64,000 nt of DNA from Rhynchonema sp. JSB1_4 (lineage: Eukaryota > Nematoda > Chromadorea > Monhysterida > Xyalidae), in contig JASAMV010007351.1 of assembly GCA_030248065.1 (NCBI GenBank), positions 1-64,000 on the forward strand. Reading direction: 5' to 3'. Positions 54,572 through 64,000 of the stretch are shown piece by piece. The notes below the pieces were generated by a model that saw nothing but the letters and a program-made list of their open reading frames with translations, ran no database searches and was not told the DNA's origin. A program made the translations under genes and the position numbers. Within the stretch, counting starts at the first letter, position 1; every line of letters starts with the position of its first letter.

Positions 54572-55793
54572 CCATGCCTTGACCGCATTTGGGTCCTGGG
54601 ATCATCCCGCTGTACGCCGACGCTTTAAAGTGACTCTGCAATTGAATGTTGACCGCGTTTGTTTGCAGCCATTTTTTTGGAAAATGAAGGCAAGGTATCA
54701 GAAACCCAGATTTAGGGAATGGATTTTCAACTCGTTGCATTGTGATGTTTCACGGAGCCCACATATTTTCACAGGAGGAGAAAAAATGAAAAAAGTTTCA
54801 GGCGGGCCTGTGCAAGACACAAGGTAATCCAATCTAAGATATTTTCAGCGTTTTATACACAGACGTTTCTCTGTTAAACGAGATGTAAAGCATTGCACGA
54901 AACGCCAGGTGTGACAAATGATAAACGAAACACTCCGAAAAATCAAGCCTTTTTGAAGCACCCTTTTACTGCTGTATAATTTTAGGCATCTGTGGTGAAT
55001 GAAACAAGTTGTCAATTACAACTAAAAATCGTCTAATTATCCTGTGTTCAGGATGTGCTTTTCGTTTTTCGAAACCATACACAGCTCACACAATGTTTAG
55101 CACAACATGTGCAAGGCAGCCATTCCATAGCGCACACACACAACAAAGCTTGCCAGCTGAAAACATTGCTGTGTTGTCGCTGTGCTGGCTGTGTGTTGTT
55201 GTTGTGTGTGCGCTGTGGCATGGCTGCCTTGCGCATGTTGTGGTAAACATTGTGTGAGCTGTGTAGGGTTTCGAAAAACGAAAAGCACATCCTGAACACA
55301 GGATAATTAGAGGATTTTTATTTGCAATTGACAACTTGTTTCATTCACCACAGATACCTAAAATTATACAGCAGTAAAAGGGTGCTTCAAAAAGGTTTGA
55401 TTTTTCGGAGTGTTTCGTTTATCATTTGTCACACCTGGCGTTTCATGCAATGCTTTACATCTCGTTTAACAGAGAAACATCTGTGTATAAAACGCTGAAA
55501 ATATCTTAGATTGGATTACCTTGTGTCTTGCACAGGCCCGCCTCAAACTTTTTTCATTTTTTCTCCTCCTGTGAAAATATGTGGGCTCCGTGAAACATCA
55601 CAAAGCAACGACTTGAAAATCCATTCCCTAAATCTGGGTTTCTGACACCTTGACTTCATTTTCAAAAAAATGGCTGCGAACAAACGCGGTCAACATTCAA
55701 TTGTAGAGGCACTTTAAAAAAACGAGGTCCTGCCGTTCCAGACATAGTGCACGGTTAGCTCTGGATAATTGTTTCGACATCAAGGCATGGGGT
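54572..55793. repeat. Giant palindrome (about 1.2 kb)
   Basis: The arms (CCATGCCTTGACCGC ... and ... TCAAGGCATGG) are about 580 bp each and nearly identical in most of their length. They meet around 55175 in an alternating GTGTTGTTG/CAACAACAC region. Outer 100 bp are more diverged. The arms contain no gene I recognise. Confidence 0.9.
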
Positions 55794-56043
55794 GTCAACC
55801 CAGAGTTCAATCCATTTTATCTATCAAATACAGTGAGCTCATTTGTATTTGAAATCCCAAAACAGGTCACGTGCCAAAATTGGTTGCCAATAAGGCATCA
55901 AAAAACGCAATCGTGATGCCAGCTAGGATGCGATGCGTGTTTACTGCAGGGACAACGCAATTTGCATCAGTCCATGTCCAGTCGCCATTCCATGTTTGGT
56001 GCAGCCCAATCGTCCACGCGTAACCCTGCCATGTTGGTATATA

Positions 56044-57578
56044 CAGGGTGTCTCGAAAGTATAGTCCAGCCACCAGCTCATGAGACGACTTTTTTAAAGC
56101 TTGCTTGGCCGCATTCAAAAATGCTCCAGATACACGTGTTTTCGCAAACAAAAGAAAGAGATTGGCTGAGGGAGATGATGACAAGTTCCAGCTGGCTGAC
56201 CTCAATTTGTTGCGTGCTTACGCGAACAGCAGCGATGTTCAGCACACAAATGTTTCGGGAGTCAAAAGGGAATTTACGCACCGAGTGGAGAGCGTGTTTT
56301 TAAAAAATACGTGCGTTTCTCTTTCTTTCATTTCCGAAATACGTGGAACCGGAACATTGTTGGATCCGCACAAGCCAATTTCAAAAAAAAGTCGTCTCAT
56401 GAGTTCGTGGCTGGACTATACGCTATGTCACTTGCATGTCTAACTGATGTTGCAGTGGTTGGATTTTGTTAATGGTCATCATAATAGAAACTTTAGGCGT
56501 TTTTACGGATGGTACTGTAAGTGCACAAAATGTCGCCTTACACCCAGGGTTGGGCAAAAAAAGGTTTTTTTTTCAAAAAAATCGCCCAGATGACCAAAAT
56601 ATCCCCCCCAAAAAATGGAAAACGCCTATGTTGGGAAGAAAACGTGGTTAAATGAAGTAATTCTATGTGTTCTGAGGCAAAATAAACGGGTTTCAACCCT
56701 TTTCTAGCGAGTTGTTAAGATCCCATGTCAGACCCGCGCCATGGGACCAACTTTGGCCGGCGTCATCATTGAAAGTCAAACTCCGTATATCGACGTATCT
56801 CGACAAAGTAAAAATTGGTCGAAAATTTTTTGAAAAAAATGGGGCAAAAAATTGATTTTCGTTGATAATCAGGGTACTTTCCCTGAAAAATCATGGAAAT
56901 CAAGGAAATTCAGGATTTAAAAAAAACGAAAAACGACCCTGGCGTTTTTTTAAAAAAAACATCGTTTTTAAGAAAAAACGCCGTCGTTTTTAAGAAAAAA
57001 CGCCGTCGTTTTTTTCGCCCAACCCTGCTTACACCTCTTGTCTGATTTGAAATCAGCGTGGAATTCTGACCATAATGTGTGGCTCATACATAAAAATACA
57101 TAAACTTCTTGTTTTACCCCGATGCCGCCGATGGTGATTCATGATGGCCGATTCGGCGAAATTGACCTCCATTGATCAGTTATAAAACCTTCGAAACTAA
57201 AAATGTGTGTGTTATCGTGGAAGTACGACTTTTTATTTTATGGGGGGATACTGACACAAGGGGGAAACTGACATGGGGGGAAATTGACACAGGGAGAAAC
57301 TGCAACACAATGTTGTCTGATGCTTCAACGCCACTGTTTAGAACGTGGTTGCACCCTTTCAAATCCTTCCTTCCATCTGAAAGACCCACCAAGCGTGGTG
57401 GTGGTCTTGAAACATCAGGCAAGCGGTGCAATGTGACATTTCGTGCATTTGTCCATGTGCAGAATCGATTAAACATTCAATTGTGCCATCTATCAATGAC
57501 AGCCAACCGTTATTAGTTAAGCCAAGATTAGTTGTCACATGCAGATAAAGGCGACATGGTACTTTTTGAGACACCCTG
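56044..57578. mobile_element. Mariner/Tc-like element, non-coding, interrupted by a hAT MITE
   Basis: Ends CAGGGTGTCTCGAAAGTA and TACTTTTTGAGACACCCTG sit between TA dinucleotides, as for Tc1/mariner. No transposase D,D34D-type block is visible; the frame at 56105-56443 has no match I recognise. The left part contains a foldback (56060-56420) with TATAGTCCAGCCACCAGC arms, and the element is split by 56545-57027. Confidence 0.7.
56545..57027. mobile_element. hAT-type MITE, CAGGGTTGGGCAAAAAA family, copy 2 (nested)
   Basis: Ends CAGGGTTGGGCAAAAAAAG and TTTTTTCGCCCAACCCTG, perfect 8-bp duplication CTTACACC. It lies inside the mariner-like element, so it is younger than that. Confidence 0.95.
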
Positions 57579-57754
57579 TACTACTGAAGCGACTGTCTGC
57601 GTCGATGCCGATTCTTCCAATGTGTTCTTGTCTGTCCCACATCAAAAAACGCAACCCACTGAATTATTCCAATAACGATGAACCGATCGAAATCTCGACC
57701 CCAAGTTGAAATTGTTTTTTGTTTCTTTTGCCGTAAGAAAGAAATACCTATACC

Positions 57755-58871
57755 CAGGGTTGGGCAAAAAAAAACGACGGCGTTTTTTCTTAATAAAAAA
57801 CGACGTTTTTTTTTCAAAAAAAACGCCTGGGTCGTTTTTCGTTTTTTTAAACCCTGAATTTCCTTGATTTTCCCTGATTTTTCAGGGAAAGTACCCTGAT
57901 TATCAAGGAAAATCAATTTTTTTGTCCCATTTTTTTCAAAAAATTTTCAACCAATTTTTACTTTGTCGAGATACGTCGATATACGGAGTTTGACTTTCAG
58001 TGATGACCCCGGCCAAAGTTGGTCCCACGATGCGGGTCTGATATGGGATCTTAGCAACTCGCTAGAAAAGGGTTGAAACCTGTTTATTTTGCCTCAGAAC
58101 ACATAGAATGACTTCATTTAACCACGTTTTCTTCCCAACATGAGCGTTTTCCAATTTTTTTGGGGGCATATTTTGGTCATCTGGGCCAGTGTTCGAACGG
58201 GATCCCGATCCCGGGATCCCGGGCCTTTTTTCTGATCCCGATCCCGTCATCTTGAAAAAGTCAATCCCGATCCCGATCCCGATCCCGCCCAAAAAAGTAC
58301 CGGGATCGGGATTGAGTTTTGAGAACAAAAAGTAAAAAAAATGCAATCATAATTCGCCAAGCTGTTGTAAGGGCGCTGCTATGCAAACGCGGGCGCGGGT
58401 CGCGGGTCAGAAAAATATTCAATGTCCAATAACCACCACCAATGTTCAATGTTTGCATGGCCGCACTTGCGGGTCACTTGAAACATTTATTTGGCTCCAA
58501 CACACAAAAATTAACCAATCAGCGTCGAGCCAACGTCGCAGACGTGCCGTAGCACAGCGCTGATTGGTTCATTTTTGTGTGTAAAAGGGCTAAATAAATG
58601 TTTCGAGTGACCCGCAAACCTGGACCGCTTTTGGACTATCTGGTAAATCCCGATCCCGATCCCGGGATCCCGGGTTTTCAAAACCGGGATCCCGATCCCG
58701 ATCCCGACACTTTCGTGATCCGAATCCCGATTCCGATCCCGGGATTAAAAATGAATCCCGTTCGAACACTGATCTGGGCGTTTTAAAAAAAACGTTTTTT
58801 TTAAAAAAAAAACGTTTTTTTTTTAAAAAAAAAACGATTTTTTAAAAAAAAACGTTTTTTGCCCAACCCTG
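57755..58871. mobile_element. hAT-type MITE, CAGGGTTGGGCAAAAAA family, copy 3 (host of nested element)
   Basis: Ends as above, perfect 8-bp duplication CCTATACC. Its length is doubled by the element 58187-58771 inserted in its right half. Confidence 0.95.
58187..58771. mobile_element. hAT-type MITE, CAGTGTTCGAACGGGAT family, nested
   Basis: Ends CAGTGTTCGAACGGGAT and ATCCCGTTCGAACACTG, perfect 8-bp duplication ATCTGGGC. The arms are GATCCCGATCCCG words. The core is a further inverted repeat (AACCAATCAGCG / CGCTGATTGGTT; AACATTTATTTGGC / CTAAATAAATGTT). Confidence 0.95.
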
Positions 58872-59282
58872 CCTATACCCACATGTTTTTGTATGCATTT
58901 GCGCATTTTGGTCAAAGTGACACACAGAAGCAGAAAATGAACGAGGTTTCAGCTGGGACGTCAGCGATTGCTATATTGCCGCAGACAGCTATACAAAGGC
59001 ATTTGATTCACAACTCACATTATGAATTCCTTGCGTAACGTGCCAAACGTGATTTAGCCATGGCTTCAGGTCCTCTTCAATTAGATGGCGGTTTTGAATG
59101 TGTGCCAAATGGCCATTCAATGCGGGCTGGTCGGTCACAAGTGACGCACAGTGCGCCACAGCGTTCACGGGTGTCAGAGCAACCTGATAAAACCGGGGGA
59201 CACTGTAGGTGTTGTGTGACGAAAGACCACGGGCTTGATGCCACACGGTAAGCGCGCGCTAGGTCCAATAACGGCGATTGTG

Positions 59283-59613
59283 TATAGTCCGTCCACCAGC
59301 TCATGGCACTTTTGTGTTGCTGCTGGCTGGTTTGTTCCCTTCCTCCACGTTCTAATGAAAGAGAAATTGTGTGTGACCGATTATGCAAAAAACTAAAAGA
59401 ATAACGAAATGTGTCGAAAAAGATTGAATTCGATCAAATTTAAAATTTCATTAATTTAAAATCCATAAAACACGTCGATTTGATCAAAACCACAATCTAT
59501 GAGCAAAAATAAATTTTTTCGGAAACTCAATTTCTCTTTCATTAGAACGTGAAGGAAGGGAACAAGTTGGCCAGCAGCATCACAAAGTGACATGAGCTGA
59601 TGGACCGACTATA
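59283..59613. repeat. Foldback element with TATAGTCCGTCCACCAGC arms
   Basis: Arms of about 110 bp (including TTCATTAGAACGTG / CACGTTCTAATGAA) flank an AT-rich loop. The outermost bases match the foldback inside the mariner-like element at 56060-56420. Confidence 0.85.
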
Positions 59614-59747
59614 CAGTATGTGTATCACATTCTGAGCTGAAGCAGTTTGAGTTGGGCAATTCCTGGTCTGCAACATTCATGCAGAATGGCGTGTGCCTAA
59701 CCTGCTCTACACATCCGTCAATGGGGCTGCTTATAAACACTATCATC

Positions 59748-60450
59748 CAGGGTTGAAAAAAATTTTTTTATTAACGAGCTTTTTTTTAAAAAAAATTTGT
59801 TTTTTGATTTTTTTTGACGAGAATTTTTTTTATTAGAAAAAGTGTTGCAAACGACGTTTCAGGATAAATGAAATCGATGCAACATATTTTTCAAAAATTG
59901 AAAAATTTTCGCCTGAGACCCAACTTGTGTGGTGATACCCGGTAGCATTGTGCAGATTCTATGGAATCCTACCAGTCTGAGGTTGATGTTGACTAACGAT
60001 GTTACTCTAATGCATTGTAGCATGCCGTACAACGTATTTTAATGCATCTAATGCCGTATATCTGATATACGACCATCAAAATATCGATTACAGCCCAAAT
60101 CTTGCGTGTCAGATCGACTTTGCGCGCCCGGTTTTGCACCAGACCTATGTATATACATGTGTAGTAGCATGCAGTGGTACATTATCGTGCCACATCACTA
60201 TAAAAGACCATCCCCGCGCATCCCTGTACGGATATGGGGACAATACAGGGCGCCGCAGGCGCGATTTTGGAAAAATTGTCCCGTCCACAGAAAAAAAGTG
60301 CCAATTTTTTGCCTCGAAAAAGGCCATTTTTGGACATTTCAGCCCATTTTGGGCAACTTTTTTTTATTAAAAAAAAGCAAAATCTGAGTTTCAAAAAAAA
60401 TTTTTTTTTTAAATTTTTTTTAATTAACCACTTTTTTTTAAACAACCCTG
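59748..60450. mobile_element. hAT-type MITE with CAGGGTTG ends
   Basis: Ends CAGGGTTGAAAAAAATTT and TTTAAACAACCCTG, perfect 8-bp duplication CTATCATC. At 703 bp it is a distant relative of the CAGGGTTGGGC family with AT-rich arms. Confidence 0.85.
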
Positions 60451-61362
60451 CTATCATCACCAGGCGAAGAATAAACAGACTTATACCTACCTGTGAATGA
60501 AGCACTGTACCTGTGAATGAAGCACCGAGAGTGCCGACAGAGATAAGGTTGCCCGTTGGCAGCTGCTTGGCATTGCTTTTCGCTGATCACTGAAGAAACA
60601 CTGTCAGACAATTTGGCACACAACATCGGAGATATCCACAATTATCTGTCATAAATGTCATAAACTCGTTGTTGAAAACACATGTTAGCATTGAGGATGC
60701 TCAATCAAAGTTTTGTGGTTGCGTGACGGTCACAATGTATGTACTTCGAAGATCGCAGGCACTGGTCATCAAAGAGGGCGACCGAAAACATTCTTGGGAA
60801 TCTTTAAATTGGCTGAATCTCACCTCAGACATCATCGAATCAATGTTAATACAATCGCTGTTCGTTGGAACGCAGTGCTTAATGCACCACCGGCACCGTA
60901 ACTGTTTTTGCCAAAAAAATGTGCCGAAATAACAGCTCAAAAAAACAAACCTTCTATCCAAAATGGAGCATCTCCCTCAGGAGCTCTGTTCGGTAAAATC
61001 GCGGTTACGGGGGTCTATATGAAAAATCCGGTGGTTGGTTGGACCTTTCACCTTTTCGTGTCGCAGGTCCATGTGCGTCGTCGAAATAGTAGCTGCGGTC
61101 GGCAGAGGTCAACGCTTGCGCAGATTCTCGCCAAGTGACCGCACTCAGTTTGCTGTTCCAGTCGCGCTCGTTTGTGTTGTATGTGCCCGATCTCGATGGA
61201 GCTGATTGCGGAATTTGGCTGGTGTCGGAGACCACAAGCGGAAAGCACAATACAAATCATTAACGTTGCGCTTAATCACAGATCACCGCCAGGATAAATG
61301 CTTCACAGCCTGACGGTTGAGTGAGATGGGGCTTTGTCCGCTCTCCACTCGTGCTCTCTGAT

Positions 61363-61632
61363 ATTGGTCGCACAATGACTATGTACGTATATAAGAATCC
61401 ATCCAAAAATTTCCCTGAATGGTAAGGCACGTCTCGCTGCAGATCACAAGCGTTTATTTATATTTTTTCCAAAACATGGCGATTTATAGTGAAGCTGCTT
61501 GAACACAGCGAGCGTGATATCGGCAGAAATGTTTTGGAAAAACCATAAACAGAACGCTTGTGATCTGCAGCGAGACGTGCTTCACCATTCAGGAAAATTT
61601 TTGGATGGATTCTTAGTCATTGTGCGACCAAT
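61363..61632. repeat. Foldback element with ATTGGTCGCACAATGACT arms
   Basis: Arms of about 100 bp including CGTCTCGCTGCAGATCACAA and its complement surround a loop of about 70 bp. A solitary end occurs near 3380-3410. Confidence 0.85.
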
Positions 61633-61998
61633 GGTAGCGGAGAGCGGAATGCGGTAGTGAAATGTCGCAGGTGTCATGATGCAACTGTGGCCACCAACAC
61701 ACCGACTTGGGGCCACTAAAGTGAAACCATAGACACGACCCAAGAACTACTTGAGACACGAATAATTCTGAGAAATTATTCTGAGGAATTATTTTAAATT
61801 ATTTTGTTATTTTTTTATTTAATTTTTTTAAAAATAATGTGCATGTATGTATTTCAAGCACTAAATTATTTCATGCTCGTAACCTGCAGTTCGGCAATCG
61901 CAAGCAGTGCCATTTGCAATGAGTTACATTTGCCGCGCTTACGACCTGGAACACGAACAAACCGCCGGGATTTTTAATGAACCCCAAATATGCTCGAA

Positions 61999-62690
61999 AC
62001 GAAGCAACCGGACCTGGCCTACATGGGCGCACCGAGAAGGCCGGAGCCGGGGCCGGTATATAAGCAAAACATTTTTCTAGCCAGGCGACACTACAGCTAC
62101 AGGGTTGTCAATAATCCAACATTGACTTCGTATATGCAGTTGTGGGGGTGTGTTCGCGTTGGTTCTGCTGTTGCCTGATTTATAAAAAGCATGGTTATTT
62201 TGTGTTTTTTTCTTTAGATTATACAAATTTGTTGGATCAAATTAATTCAAAAAAACGTTTTATTCTTGAATATTGGGGGATGAAACGTCACCAAGTGACA
62301 TAAATTGTTTGAACAACCACACCAAACGATATGGCTCGAGTAACCCATATTTCAACCAATCAGCGAAAAGCGCACGTCGTGTATGTGCACGGTCAAAAGC
62401 GGACTGACAATTGCAGGAAGAAGTTCAGTGTTTGTCAACCAATATTTCAAACTGCAGCCTGAATTTGCAATTTACAAATTTGTGTTATCTAAGGAAAAAG
62501 CACAAAATAGCCGTGCTCTTGATAAATCAGGCACCAGCATTCTGAACGCGAACACACACGCACAGCTGCATATACGAAACCAATGTTGGATTATTGACAA
62601 CACTGTAGCCGTCGCCTGGCCAGAAAAATGTTTCGCTTTCATGCCCCCGGCCCTGTCGGTGCTCCAATGTGGGCCAGGGCCTCGGACATA
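61999..62690. repeat. Long inverted repeat with 335-bp spacer
   Basis: The arm 61999-62180 (ACCTGGCCTACATGGGCGC ... GTTGCCTGATTTATAA) is repeated in inverse at 62515-62690 with about 15 percent differences. The spacer contains AACCAATCAGCG. Confidence 0.75.
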
Positions 62691-62972
62691 CATAGATTAT
62701 TTTTCATGGCCCTGGCCCCGGCCACGGCTCTGGCCTACATGGGCGCGCCCCAAAACACCGAACCGGGCAAGCGGCCCGCTGATTCAGCCCTTCATCTCCG
62801 AGAACTCTCGGTAAATGGCGGGAAGCAGCCTAGCAGGTGCGGGGTAAAGGTGCGCTGTTAATTTGGCTTCGTGCCCATTTAGTGGCGTGTTGACTGGACA
62901 CAATTGAGGAACCGGTGGTGACCAAATCAGCACGATTTATAAAGAACATGCGTTTGGTATCGAATACTATAC

Positions 62973-63128
62973 CTTGAGTAGTTCTCCATTAAAACTAAAG
63001 TGTTCCTCGACGTTCGGAAACGCTCTGTCAGCTGCGGTTAGTTCTTGGCCAGCCTCGGTCAGTGGATGTTCGTCGCTTCCCATGACCGCTGCTGACAGAA
63101 TTAGCATAAGAAAGATGATGTGCAACAT
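62973..63128 (-). CDS. First exon of a predicted secreted protein
   Basis: Minus-strand ATG at 63128 opens MLHIIFLMLILSAAVMG, a textbook signal peptide, followed by SDEHPLTEAGQELTAADRA. The 52-codon exon ends CTCAAG|GTATAG, a plausible donor in phase 0. Downstream exons should lie at lower coordinates, but I could not fix one with confidence; the region between is an inverted repeat. Function unknown. Confidence 0.55.
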
Positions 63129-63455
63129 TTCGCTGTGATTTCAACTGATCAACTCTTGTTAAACCTAACGGACAGTTTTGGATGATGGTGAATATCAGAA
63201 TGAAACTTGTGCCGAGTATCAACATAAAGAAGGGTGCTTTTCATGTCATATTATGAGGCTCTCTTTCAAGGTACCGACACTATGTGTTGCAGAACGAGAA
63301 TCAGTTCTCACGGTTGAGACAGCATGGGGGCAGTGTTTTTTCCTGAGTGTTTCGGTGCGCCAATAAGTGGACATTTATTTTTGGTTTTTATACATATTTT
63401 CGTTTTTTCATTTGCTTCTGTGTCGGCACGGCATCAAAAATTTCTCTTGTTTTAG

Positions 63456-63556
63456 AAAAGTTCGATGAAACCATGTACAGTAACCCGGCGCTTGATACCA
63501 CCGAACTGTCAACACGCAATTCTCCACTCGACCATTTCATGAATACCAGCCAATGA
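63456..63556 (+). CDS. Possible terminal exon (unknown protein)
   Basis: After CTTGTTTTAG the frame reads EKFDETMYSNPALDTTELS and ends HFMNTSQ then TGA. It reads like a hydrophilic cytoplasmic tail. Upstream exons were not identified, and the opposite strand is also open here. Confidence 0.3.
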
Positions 63557-63782
63557 TTCAAGAATAGTGTTCCAACGATTTCAAATCTCGATCTCAAACC
63601 CACACGTTTGCTGTTTGTTCCCTTACTATGTTTTTGGGGTTCGATCGCATAAAACAAATTGAAGCAATCGTTTTATATCGATGAGTGTCGAAGGGCAAGA
63701 TTGAGTAACAACACAAGGCCTAACCAAGACATAAACAGGGAGCATATAAAATCTTTAAAAGTCCACTCGCTGTTCAGCACTT

Positions 63783-63983
63783 TTATTTTGGTGCCCTATT
63801 TTTTTCGACATCTTTTTCATTCCGCAGCTTTTGTTGCGTTGCTTTCAATCGGGCAGCAGATTTCAGCGTGTGTCTAATCGGCGGTTGTTGTTGTTTGGCC
63901 GTTTTCACTTCAATCTTTGCTTTTGTCTTGCCGTTTTCCCCTGTCCCACCGCCTTTGACTGCGTGAGCGGTATTCTGTCGTGC
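63783..63983 (-). CDS. Terminal exon of a Lys/Gln-rich protein (gene continues beyond window)
   Basis: Behind the acceptor GCCCAGTTTCAG (minus strand) lies a 67-codon open frame beginning ARQNTAHAVKGG. It runs through KTKAKIEVKTAKQQQPP and RLKATQQKLRNEKDVE to TAA at 63783. The composition is basic and likely disordered or coiled; I do not recognise the family. Other exons would be to the right of the window. Confidence 0.5.
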   Translation of the reverse strand, partial: ARQNTAHAVKGGGTGENGKTKAKIEVKTAKQQQPPIRHTLKSAARLKATQQKLRNEKDVEKNRAPK

Positions 63984-64000
63984 CTGAAACTGGGCAACCG

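Noticed and set aside
61005..61260. Candidate minus-strand exon between an AG near 61216 and a donor near 61046
   Set aside because: All three frames are open for much of the stretch, the start is ambiguous, and none fits the phase of the signal-peptide exon at 62973-63128 convincingly.

Overview
This is a eukaryotic (metazoan) window of intron-rich, single-copy housekeeping genes whose introns and intergenic spaces are filled with small non-autonomous transposons. I infer a nematode with moderate confidence: TTAGGC-type interstitial telomere units occur near 41.8 kb, several start codons sit just behind AG sites preceded by T-rich tracts (as at trans-splice sites), and four genes lie close together on the same strand like an operon. 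The species is not identified.

Layout. At 1.9-2.9 kb on the minus strand are three exons of a class I SAM-dependent methyltransferase-like gene. From 16.7 down to 6.0 kb, minus strand, is a complete PP2A B55 regulatory subunit gene (sur-6/PPP2R2 family): eleven exons that join in frame to 464 codons, plus two alternative upstream exons at 12.4-13.0 kb giving a longer serine-rich N-terminus. From 17 to 25.8 kb is a transposon-dense gap with a retroelement RNase H fragment (18.1 kb) and a broken CR1/Jockey-like reverse transcriptase (23-24.7 kb) between direct repeats. From 25.9 to 51.5 kb, all plus strand, come NDUFAF5 (7 exons, 343 aa), QDPR (7 exons, 237 aa), PTCD3/mRpS39 (16 exons, 729 aa) and RhoGDI (6 exons, 201 aa). 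I joined exons by hand; each of these reads in frame from ATG to stop at the length typical of its family. Three of the four serve mitochondrial or cofactor metabolism: complex I assembly, tetrahydrobiopterin recycling and mitoribosomal translation. From 51.5 to 62.9 kb I see only repeats and palindromes. The last kilobase holds edges of other genes: a signal-peptide exon and two terminal exons.

The mobile fraction is unusually readable. At least a dozen elements have terminal inverted repeats (mostly starting CAG) and exact 8-bp target duplications, as expected of hAT-type MITEs, several nested two or three deep. Many contain short tandem 'words' that differ between copies sharing the same backbone. 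There are also several near-perfect palindromes up to 1.2 kb, a Helitron-like element and a mariner-like element.

The most unusual observation is a repeat of about 180 bp present three times (15.1, 17.1 and 46.8 kb). It carries every conserved core piece of a hammerhead ribozyme (CUGAUGA, GAAA, GUC and three complementary stems), but in an order that is not a circular permutation of the known one. The pieces sit in the loops of two adjacent hairpins, so the core could form only by loop-loop pairing within a monomer, or canonically in a tandem dimer.
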